From Alphaproteobacteria bacterium (GTDB taxonomy: Bacteria; Pseudomonadota; Alphaproteobacteria; Reyranellales; Reyranellaceae), in the NCBI GenBank assembly GCA_016870115.1, contig VGCH01000015.1:1-64000 (forward strand): 64,000 bases of DNA. Direction: 5' to 3'. Under the pieces are notes generated by a model. The model was not told where the DNA came from. It searched no databases and saw only the letters and a program-made list of their open reading frames with translations. Within the stretch, counting starts at the first letter, position 1; the number at the start of each line of letters is the position of its first letter. Both the position numbers and the translations under genes were made by a program. Of the stretch, positions 16,999 through 24,195 are shown one piece after another.

Positions 16999-18678
16999 AT
17001 GAGCCAAACCTCTTCAAACAGCGCAGGGCTGATCGACCTGCAGATCATGTGGAACCGCCTGATCGCCGTGGTCGAGGAACAGGCACAGACGCTGATGCGC
17101 ACGGCCTTCAGCCCGATCGTGCGCGAGTGCGGCGATCTTTCGGCGGGAGTCTTCGACCTGCAGGGCCGCATGCTGGCGCAGGCGGTCACCGGCACGCCAG
17201 GGCACGTCAATTCGATGGCCGAGTCGGTGAAGCACTTCCTGCGGCATTTTCCGGTCGAGACGATGGAGCCGGGCGATGCCTACATCACCAACGACCCGTG
17301 GATGGGAACCGGGCATCTGAACGATTTCGTCATCACCACGCCCTGCTTCCGCAACGGCAAGCTGGTGGCGCTCTTCTCGTGCACCAGCCATCTGATGGAT
17401 ATCGGCGGAATCGGCTTCGGGCCGGACGCCACCGATGTATTCATGGAGGGCCTCTATATTCCCATGCTGAAGCTCATCGAGCGCGGCAAGGTGAACGAGA
17501 CGCTGATGGCGATGATCCGCGCCAACACGCGCCAGCCGGTGGATACGGAAGGCGATGTCTACTCGCTGGCGGCCTGCAACGATGTGGGCGCGCGCCGACT
17601 CGTCGAGATGATGGACGAATTCGGAATAGATTCGCTCGATGTCCTGGCCGAGCACGTGATCGCGCGCTCGCGCGAGGCGGTTCTGGCCGAGGTGGCGAAG
17701 CTGCCCAAGGGAAGCTGGACCAATTCAATGACCGTCGACGGGTACGACGAGCCGGTCACGCTCGGCGCGACGCTGACCATCTCCGACACCGGTATCCATG
17801 TCGACTACACGGGCACCACAGCGCCGTCGCGGCGCGGGATCAACGTACCGCATGCCTATACGACCGCTTACACGGTGTTCGGGTTGGGCTGCGTCGTCGC
17901 AAGCAATATCCCCAATAACGCGGGCTCGCTGGAGCCGCTCACCGTCTCGGCGCCGGAGGGGGCGATCCTGAACGCGCCGAAGCCCGCGCCGGTGGCCTCG
18001 CGGCATGTGATTGGCCAGATGCTGCCCGACGTCGTGTTTGGCTGCCTGCGTCAGGTGATCCCGGACCGCGTACCGGCCGAGGGCACGTCGTGCCTCTGGA
18101 ACATCAACGTGCGTGGCCGCGTGCGCGGCGGGCAGGGCGGCAACTACGGCTTCGGCATGGCGATCACCTCCAACGGGGGCACGGGCGCGCGGCCGGCGCA
18201 GGACGGTCTGTCCGCCACGGCCTATCCATCGGGCGTACGCGGCACGCCGGTCGAGATCGCCGAAACGCAGACGCCGCTCATCTTCTGGCGCAAAGAGTTG
18301 CGGCCCGACTCCGGCGGTGCCGGCCGGACCCGGGGTGGTCTCGGTCAGATCATGGAGATCGAAAGCGGCGTCGACGAGACGTTCGAACTGCTGGCAGCCT
18401 TCGATCGCATCGATCATCCGCCCCGCGGCCGCGATGGCGGCGTCGATGGAGCAGCGGGCGTCGTACAGTTGAAATCGGGCAAGCGCCTGGCGGGCAAAGG
18501 CTTCCAGACCATCCCGCCCGGAGATCGGCTGATCGTCATGACTCCAGGCGGCGGCGGTCTGGGGCGCCCGGGTGAGCGCGACCGCACGCAGGTGGCGCGC
18601 GATGTCGCCGACGGGCTGATCGATCTCAAGACGGCGCGTGAAGTTTATGGGTACGAACCGCCGCTGGCGGCGGAGTAG
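16999..18678 (+). CDS. hyuB: Hydantoinase/oxoprolinase subunit B (HyuB)
   Basis: A 559-residue partner of HyuA. It carries the family hallmarks MWNRLIAVVEEQAQTLMRTAFS (about 15-36, wording abridged to motif), NDPWMGTGHLNDF near 100, SCTSHLMDIGG near 130 and RGGLGQIMEIE near 450. HyuB subunits hold the metal site of this enzyme class and need HyuA for ATP coupling. It begins 6 bases after the hyuA stop and precedes the TRAP genes by 27 bases. N-methylhydantoinase, 5-oxoprolinase and acetophenone carboxylase all share this architecture, so only the enzyme class is sure. Confidence 0.88.
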   Translation: MSQTSSNSAGLIDLQIMWNRLIAVVEEQAQTLMRTAFSPIVRECGDLSAGVFDLQGRMLAQAVTGTPGHVNSMAESVKHFLRHFPVETMEPGDAYITNDPWMGTGHLNDFVITTPCFRNGKLVALFSCTSHLMDIGGIGFGPDATDVFMEGLYIPMLKLIERGKVNETLMAMIRANTRQPVDTEGDVYSLAACNDVGARRLVEMMDEFGIDSLDVLAEHVIARSREAVLAEVAKLPKGSWTNSMTVDGYDEPVTLGATLTISDTGIHVDYTGTTAPSRRGINVPHAYTTAYTVFGLGCVVASNIPNNAGSLEPLTVSAPEGAILNAPKPAPVASRHVIGQMLPDVVFGCLRQVIPDRVPAEGTSCLWNINVRGRVRGGQGGNYGFGMAITSNGGTGARPAQDGLSATAYPSGVRGTPVEIAETQTPLIFWRKELRPDSGGAGRTRGGLGQIMEIESGVDETFELLAAFDRIDHPPRGRDGGVDGAAGVVQLKSGKRLAGKGFQTIPPGDRLIVMTPGGGGLGRPGERDRTQVARDVADGLIDLKTAREVYGYEPPLAAE

Positions 18679-18705
18679 CAGAACATACAGGGACAGGAGG
18701 CTTCG

Positions 18706-19713
18706 ATGACGATGCGACGCAGACAGGCTCTGATGACGGGCGCGGGCGCGCTGGCCGCGGTTGGCGGACTCGCGGCTCCGGCACAGGCGCAAGCAGCCAA
18801 GTTGCAGCTGTCGACCGTGTGGCCGGACGGCAACTTCCACACCGTGAATTGCAAGCGCTACGCCGAAGCCGTGAAGGCGGCGACCGCCGGCGCGGTCGAT
18901 ATCGAGGTGAAGGCCGGCGGGCAGCTGGGCTTCAAGGGCCCCGAGCACCTGCGCGCGGTGCGCGACGGGTTGGTGCCGATGGCCGACATCCTGAACGTCC
19001 AGCAGGTGGGTGACGAGCCGCTATTGGGCGTCGAGGGCGTGCCGTTCCTGTGCGGTACCCAGGACGAGGTCCGGACGCTGCACAAGTACATCCGGCCCGA
19101 GTTCGAGAAGATCGCCCAGAAGAACAACCAGACCATCCTCTACATGGTGCCGTGGCCGACGCAGTACCTGCACCTCAAAGTCAGGGCGGACACCGTCGAT
19201 GGCCTGAAGGGCATCAAGATCCGCGTGCCCGACAAGAACTCCCAGGATATGTGCAACGCCATCGGCATGTCCGCCGTGCTGATCCCCTGGGGCGAGACCA
19301 TCGCGGCGCTGTCTTCCGGCGCCGTCGCGGGCGTCTCGACCTCCGCGGTGTCGGGCGTCGACGGCAAGTTCTGGGAGTTCCTGAAGTTCTTCCACGCGAC
19401 CAACCATCAATGGTCCTGCCAGATCGTCACCATCAACAATGCGGCGTTCCGGCGTTTGCCGGAGCAGCACCGCAAGGCGATGCAGGATGTGGCGAAGAAG
19501 ATGGAGCCGGAGTTCTGGGCATCCTCGACCAAGGCCGATGTCGACAGCGCCAAGCGGCTGACCGAAGGCGGCATGACGAAAGTCGACATTCCGCCGGCGA
19601 TGATGGCTGAGCTGCGCAAGCGTACCGCCAACATGACGGCCGACTTCATCAAGCGCGTCCCGGCGGCTGAGGCGCCGCTCAAGGGCTACCTCAGCGAGAT
19701 GAAGCGGGCGTGA
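18706..19713 (+). CDS. dctP: TRAP transporter solute-binding protein (DctP family)
   Basis: A 335-residue periplasmic binding protein for a TRAP transporter. The N-terminus has RRRQALMTG followed by a hydrophobic stretch and an AQA cleavage region (about 25-29); the double arginine suggests Tat or an unusual Sec signal. The DctP fold shows KLQLSTVWPDGNFHT, AGGQLGF, the conserved KGIKIRVPD near 168 (Arg contacts a substrate carboxylate in this family) and IPWGETIAALSSGAV. Preceded by the Shine-Dalgarno GGAGG. It overlaps dctQ by 4 bases. The operon context suggests that the ligand is the substrate of the hydantoinase or a carboxylate derived from it. Confidence 0.9.
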   Translation: MTMRRRQALMTGAGALAAVGGLAAPAQAQAAKLQLSTVWPDGNFHTVNCKRYAEAVKAATAGAVDIEVKAGGQLGFKGPEHLRAVRDGLVPMADILNVQQVGDEPLLGVEGVPFLCGTQDEVRTLHKYIRPEFEKIAQKNNQTILYMVPWPTQYLHLKVRADTVDGLKGIKIRVPDKNSQDMCNAIGMSAVLIPWGETIAALSSGAVAGVSTSAVSGVDGKFWEFLKFFHATNHQWSCQIVTINNAAFRRLPEQHRKAMQDVAKKMEPEFWASSTKADVDSAKRLTEGGMTKVDIPPAMMAELRKRTANMTADFIKRVPAAEAPLKGYLSEMKRA

Positions 19714-20294
19714 GCCCCGGGCCCTCTGGCCCCAATGCCGCGGCGCCGCCGGCGCTGCGGACGATCCTCGACGCCATCGACCGCCTCGCGCGGATCGATG
19801 GTTGGATGGGGGCGACATGCCTCGCGGCGCTGTTCGCGCTCATCTTCGCCGAAGTGCTGGTGCGGACGCTCTCGAACGTCCTGCCGTGGGTTCCCGCCGA
19901 CATTCCAGTGGCGTGGGAGTACGGCTCCTACCTGATGGCGGCGGCCTTCACCTTCGGTGCCGCCATGACGTTGCGCGCGGGCGGCCATATCCGTGTGACG
20001 CTGCTGATCGGCCGCGTGTCGCCGGCGGTCCGCCGTCACATGGAGACGGTGCTGGCGGCCTTGGGCGTGGGCTTCACGACGTTTCTCGTCTATGCGCTGG
20101 TGAACTTCACCTGGCAAAGCTTCGACAGCGGACAGATTTCCATTTCCAGTGGCACGCCGCTCTGGCCGGCGCAGGCCGTTGTCACGTTCGGCGTTGTGCT
20201 CCTGATGTTGCAGTTCGTGGCCCGGTTCCTGCAGGCGCTGTTCGGACTGCCGCTGGAGAGCCTCGATATGCGCGCATCCTCGGTATCGGAGTGA
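19710..20294 (+). CDS. dctQ: TRAP transporter small permease (DctQ family)
   Basis: A 194-residue inner-membrane protein with four predicted helices (about 35-60, 72-95, 110-135 and 150-172). It has the DctQ features ALIFAEVLVRTLSN and WEYGSYLMAAAFTFGAAM followed by RAGGHIRV. In TRAP systems it pairs with DctM to form the sodium-coupled transport unit. The GTG start overlaps the dctP stop as GTGA. The cytoplasmic N-terminal extension of about 25 residues is proline/alanine-rich and probably unstructured. Confidence 0.88.
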   Translation: MSPGPSGPNAAAPPALRTILDAIDRLARIDGWMGATCLAALFALIFAEVLVRTLSNVLPWVPADIPVAWEYGSYLMAAAFTFGAAMTLRAGGHIRVTLLIGRVSPAVRRHMETVLAALGVGFTTFLVYALVNFTWQSFDSGQISISSGTPLWPAQAVVTFGVVLLMLQFVARFLQALFGLPLESLDMRASSVSE

Positions 20295-20313
20295 TCGTGA
20301 GGAGCGTCCGCCT

Positions 20314-21618
20314 TTGCTGATCGTGGTCCTCACGCTGTTCGCACTGCTGTTCGTCTTCCTGGTGGGCGGGCTGTGGATCGGCTGGACGCTCGCGGTCACC
20401 GGGTCGGTCCTGCTCGCGATCTTCCGCGACATTCCGCTCGACAAGTTGCTGGCCCAGTACACCTGGAACATCCTCACCACGCAGGAGCTGCTGGCGCTGC
20501 CGCTCTTCATCGTGATGGGCGAGATCCTGTTCCGGACCCGCCTGTCGCAACTGCTGTTCGACGGGCTGCGGCCCTGGGCGGCGCTGCTGCCCGGCCGGCT
20601 TCTGCATGTGAACGTCGTGGGATGCTCGATGTTCGCCGCGATCTCAGGCTCGTCGGCCGCCACCACGCAGGTGGTGGGTCGGATCTCGCTGAACGAGCTC
20701 GGCAAGCGCGGCTATTCCCGGAATGTCGCCATCGGATCGCTGGCCGGTGCCGGGACGCTCGGGTTCCTGATCCCGCCCAGCAATATCATGATCATTTACG
20801 GGGTGCTGGGCGACGTTTCGATCGCCAAGCTTTTCACCGCCGGCTTCATTCCGGGCGTGCTTCTGGCGCTCTCGTTCATGGCGCTGATCATGATCCACGC
20901 CACGCTCCGGCCCGAGATCGTTCCTGAAGGCGAACGCCGGACCCGGATCGCCTCGGCCGCCGAATTCCGGCAGTCGCTGCGCGACCTGGGACCCGTGGTG
21001 TTTCTCATCCTTTGCGTGCTGGGGTCGATCTATGGCGGCATCGCGACGCCGTCCGAGGCGGCGTCCGTCGGCGTCGCGGGGGCGTTGCTGGTCGCCTGGC
21101 AGCAGGGCGAGCTGTCGCGCGCGGCGCTCCGGGCCGTGGCCATCGGCTCGGTGCAGACCTGCGCCATGATCGCTCTGATCGTCCTCGGCGCCTCGATCCT
21201 GGGCAGCGCCACGGCGTTCCTCGGCATTCCGGCGGCCGTTGCGGAATTCGTGCGCGGCCTTGGCCTGTCACCGATCATGCTGATCGTGGTCCTGATCGTG
21301 TTCTATCTGATCCTCGGCTGCTTTCTCGACGGCTTCAGCATGATCGTCATGACACTGCCGATCGTGATGCCGATCGTGAAGGCCGCCGGCTTCGACCCCA
21401 TCTGGTTCGGCATCTTCCTGGTGCTTGTCGTGGAGATGGCCCAGATCACCCCGCCGGTCGGCTTCAACCTGTTCGTCATCCAGGGCCTGACCGAGGACGG
21501 TCTCGGCTACATCGCGCGGGTGACCCTGCCGTACCTCTGCGTCATGATCGCCTTTACGCTCCTGATCGCGATCTTCCCCGACATCGCGCTCTGGCTTCCT
21601 CGGGTGACCAGCGGCTAA
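20314..21618 (+). CDS. dctM: TRAP transporter large permease (DctM family)
   Basis: A 434-residue polytopic permease with about 12 membrane segments, which is normal for DctM. Conserved pieces include LPLFIVMGEILFRT, FAAISGSSAATTQVVG (the hairpin near 110), IPPSNIMIIYGVL and, in the second half, MAQITPPVGFNLFVIQG. It catalyses Na+-driven uptake of the solute delivered by DctP. The TTG start has GAGGAG 9 bases upstream. It is followed after 28 bases by the glutamine-synthetase-like ligase in the same operon. Confidence 0.9.
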   Translation: MLIVVLTLFALLFVFLVGGLWIGWTLAVTGSVLLAIFRDIPLDKLLAQYTWNILTTQELLALPLFIVMGEILFRTRLSQLLFDGLRPWAALLPGRLLHVNVVGCSMFAAISGSSAATTQVVGRISLNELGKRGYSRNVAIGSLAGAGTLGFLIPPSNIMIIYGVLGDVSIAKLFTAGFIPGVLLALSFMALIMIHATLRPEIVPEGERRTRIASAAEFRQSLRDLGPVVFLILCVLGSIYGGIATPSEAASVGVAGALLVAWQQGELSRAALRAVAIGSVQTCAMIALIVLGASILGSATAFLGIPAAVAEFVRGLGLSPIMLIVVLIVFYLILGCFLDGFSMIVMTLPIVMPIVKAAGFDPIWFGIFLVLVVEMAQITPPVGFNLFVIQGLTEDGLGYIARVTLPYLCVMIAFTLLIAIFPDIALWLPRVTSG

Positions 21619-21646
21619 TCTCCCTGCCAAGAACCGGGGGGAGAGC

Positions 21647-23011
21647 ATGGATCCGCGGCAAGTGAAGACGGCAGCCGACGCGCGCCGCATCGTCAAAGAG
21701 CGCGGCCTCACGCACGTGAAGGTCGGCGTGCACGACATCGACGGCGTCCTTCGCGGCAAGTACCTGCATGTCGACAAGTTCCTGGGCGCCCTCGATGGCG
21801 GCTTCGGTTTCTGCGACGTCGTGCTGGGCTGGGATTCCAACGACCAGCTCTACGACAACGTGACCTACACCGGCTGGCATACGGCATATCCGGATGCCAG
21901 CGTCCGGATCCTCCCCGAGACCTGCCGGGAGATCGCGACGGAGCCCGGCAATCTCCTGTTCTTGTGCGAGTTCGTCGACAAGGCCGAGGAGATCTGTCCG
22001 CGCGGCACGCTGCGCCGTGTGTTGGCCCGCGCGCGCAAGCTCGGGTTCGAGGTCAAGGTCGGCTTCGAGTACGAGTTCTTCGTCTTTGCCGAGACCGCGT
22101 TTTCGATCCGGGAGAAGGGATACCGCAACCTCAAGCCCATCTCCCCGGGCTTCTTCGGTTATTCGGTGCTCCGCAACTCCGTCCTGTCGGATTGGTATCG
22201 CGATCTCATGGCCATGTGCGAGACCATGGATATGGGCATCGAGGGTCTGCACACGGAGACCGGGGCGGGGGTGCTGGAGGCGGCGCTGCGGGTGTCCGAC
22301 GCGCTCGACGCGACGGACAAGGCCGCGCTCTTCAAGCTCTACACCAAGGTGCTTGCGCAGAAGCGCGACTGGTTGGCGACCTTCATGGCCAAGTGGTCGA
22401 AAGACTGGCCGGGCTGCGGCGGCCACATGCACATGTCGCTCTGGAAGGACGGCAAGCCGGTCTTCTTCGACGAGAAGGCGCCGCACCGCATGAGCCGAAC
22501 CATGCGCCAGTTTGTCGGCGGCCAGGCCGCGCTCATGCCCGAAATGCTGGCGATGGTGGCCTCGAACGTGAATTCGTATCGGCGGCTCATTCCGGGCTTC
22601 TGGGCGCCGACCTCGGCGACCTGGGGTGTGGAGAACCGCACCACGGCGCTGCGGGTCATTCCGGGATCGGCCAAGTCGACGCGCGTGGAGTACCGGGTCG
22701 CGGCGGCCGATGCGAATCCGTATTTGGCGATTGCCGCGGCCATTGCGTCGGGCCTCTGGGGGATCGAGAACGACATCGATCCGGGCCAGCCCATCCAGGG
22801 CAACTCCTACGAAAAGAAGCATCCGGCGAAGTCGCAGCTGCCCCGCACCTTGATGGAGGCGGCGGGTCGGTTGAAGGGGTCGAAGGCGGCGCGCGACCTT
22901 CTGGGCGACGCCTTCGTCGACCACTACGCGGCGACCCGCGAGTGGGAAGAGCGCGAGTTCCGAAAGGCGATCACGGACTGGGAACTCGACCGATACATGG
23001 AAATCATCTGA
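21647..23011 (+). CDS. Glutamine-synthetase-family ligase (PuuA/GmaS-like)
   Basis: A 454-residue ATP-dependent ligase that probably joins glutamate or another carboxylate to an amine. The family features are a short beta-grasp domain (DIDGVLRGKYL near 30), the catalytic core with FEYEFF near 143, ETGAGVLEAAL near 205, the ATP-site GGHMHMSLW near 262 and ENRTTALRV near 330. It lacks the length and C-terminal tyrosine-adenylylation region of housekeeping GlnA. In this operon, with a hydantoinase and a demethylating flavoenzyme, a gamma-glutamyl-amide synthetase for a released amine (methylamine or putrescine type) is attractive but unproven. Confidence 0.82.
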   Translation: MDPRQVKTAADARRIVKERGLTHVKVGVHDIDGVLRGKYLHVDKFLGALDGGFGFCDVVLGWDSNDQLYDNVTYTGWHTAYPDASVRILPETCREIATEPGNLLFLCEFVDKAEEICPRGTLRRVLARARKLGFEVKVGFEYEFFVFAETAFSIREKGYRNLKPISPGFFGYSVLRNSVLSDWYRDLMAMCETMDMGIEGLHTETGAGVLEAALRVSDALDATDKAALFKLYTKVLAQKRDWLATFMAKWSKDWPGCGGHMHMSLWKDGKPVFFDEKAPHRMSRTMRQFVGGQAALMPEMLAMVASNVNSYRRLIPGFWAPTSATWGVENRTTALRVIPGSAKSTRVEYRVAAADANPYLAIAAAIASGLWGIENDIDPGQPIQGNSYEKKHPAKSQLPRTLMEAAGRLKGSKAARDLLGDAFVDHYAATREWEEREFRKAITDWELDRYMEII

Positions 23012-23020
23012 GGACATGAC

Positions 23021-24184
23021 ATGACGGCCTTGCGGGGCAACTGGAGCTACCCGACCGCGATCCGGTTCGGGGCGGGACGAATTGCGGAACTGCCGGAGGC
23101 GTGCGCCGCCGTCGGTCTGAAGCGGCCGCTGCTGGTCACCGATCCGGGGCTCGCGCGCCTGCCGATGATCGAGAGCGCGCTCGCCGGGCTGCGCAAGGCG
23201 GGGCTCGGCGTCGGGCTGTTCAGCGATGTGCGGCCCAATCCGGTGGCGGGCAACGTGGAGGCCGGCGTGCGCGTCTTGCGCGACGGCAAGCACGATGGCG
23301 TCATCGCGTGGGGTGGTGGCAGCGGCATCGACGCCGCCAAGGCAATCGCCTTCATGGCGGGTCAGAAGCGCCCGATGTGGGACTTCGAGGATATCGGCGA
23401 CTGGTACACCCGCGCCGATCCCGCCGGCATCTTTCCCTCGATCGCCGTCCCGACGACGGCTGGCACAGGCTCGGAGACCGGCCGCGCCTCGGTCATCACC
23501 AACGAGGAGACCCACACCAAGAAGGTGATCTTTCACCCGAAGATGATGCCCGCGATCGTGATCGCCGATCCCGAACTCACGGTCGGGCTGCCGCCCGCAC
23601 TCACGGCCGGCACGGGGATGGACGCCTTCATCCATTGCTTCGAGGCCTATTGTGCGCCGGGCTATCACCCCTACGCCGAGGGCATCGCTGTGGAAGGCAT
23701 GCGGCTCGTGAAGGAAAACCTCGTGCGCGCCGTTCGCGATGGCAAGGACATCGAAGCGCGAGGTCACATGCTGGCGGCCTCGCAGATGGGTTCGACCGCC
23801 TTCCAGAAGGGGTTGGGCGCGATCCATTCGCTCTCCCATCCGGTGGGCGCCGTCTACGACACGCACCACGGCCTCACCAATGCGGTGGCCATGCCTTATG
23901 TCGTGAAGTTCAATCGGCCGGCCATCGAGGACAAGATCGTGCGCCTCGGTCGATGGCTCGGTCTCGCGGATCCCTCGTTCGGTGGATTCATGGGCTGGGT
24001 GCTCGACTTGCGCAAAACCATCGGCATTCCCCATACGCTCGCCGATCTCGGTGTGAAGACCGCCGATCTCGACCGGCTTGCTGTCATGGCCGCCGAGGAT
24101 CCGACCGCGGGCGGCAATCCGGTGGAGGCCGGAGTGCCCGAAATGCGGGCGCTGTTCGACGCCGCCGTCGCTGGCCGACTCTGA
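23021..24184 (+). CDS. Iron-containing alcohol dehydrogenase
   Basis: A 387-residue group III metal-dependent alcohol dehydrogenase, cytoplasmic and NAD(P)-dependent. The N-terminal nucleotide domain has GGGSGIDAAKAIA (about 93-105) and PTTAGTGSETG (about 146-156). The metal-binding helical domain shows DAFIHCFEAY (about 200), then HSLSHPVGAVYDTHHG with the conserved histidines near 268 and 282. This family reduces or oxidises simple alcohols and aldehydes. In this operon it may handle an aldehyde produced by deamination or demethylation. It starts 9 bases after the ligase and ends 11 bases before the DMGDH-like gene. Confidence 0.87.
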   Translation: MTALRGNWSYPTAIRFGAGRIAELPEACAAVGLKRPLLVTDPGLARLPMIESALAGLRKAGLGVGLFSDVRPNPVAGNVEAGVRVLRDGKHDGVIAWGGGSGIDAAKAIAFMAGQKRPMWDFEDIGDWYTRADPAGIFPSIAVPTTAGTGSETGRASVITNEETHTKKVIFHPKMMPAIVIADPELTVGLPPALTAGTGMDAFIHCFEAYCAPGYHPYAEGIAVEGMRLVKENLVRAVRDGKDIEARGHMLAASQMGSTAFQKGLGAIHSLSHPVGAVYDTHHGLTNAVAMPYVVKFNRPAIEDKIVRLGRWLGLADPSFGGFMGWVLDLRKTIGIPHTLADLGVKTADLDRLAVMAAEDPTAGGNPVEAGVPEMRALFDAAVAGRL

Positions 24185-24195
24185 TCGAGGACAGC

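Noticed and set aside
21619-21644. TCTCCC / GGGAGA pairing around the Shine-Dalgarno of the GS-like gene
   Set aside because: Only six base pairs with a 14-nt loop; expected by chance in GC-rich leaders, unlike the 14-bp stem at 53952.
23101-24195. An N-terminal extension of the DMGDH-like enzyme, giving an 1181-codon fusion
   Set aside because: The extra 365 codons overlap the alcohol dehydrogenase in another frame and read as low-complexity Arg/His sequence. The FAD motif starts right after the ATG at 24196.
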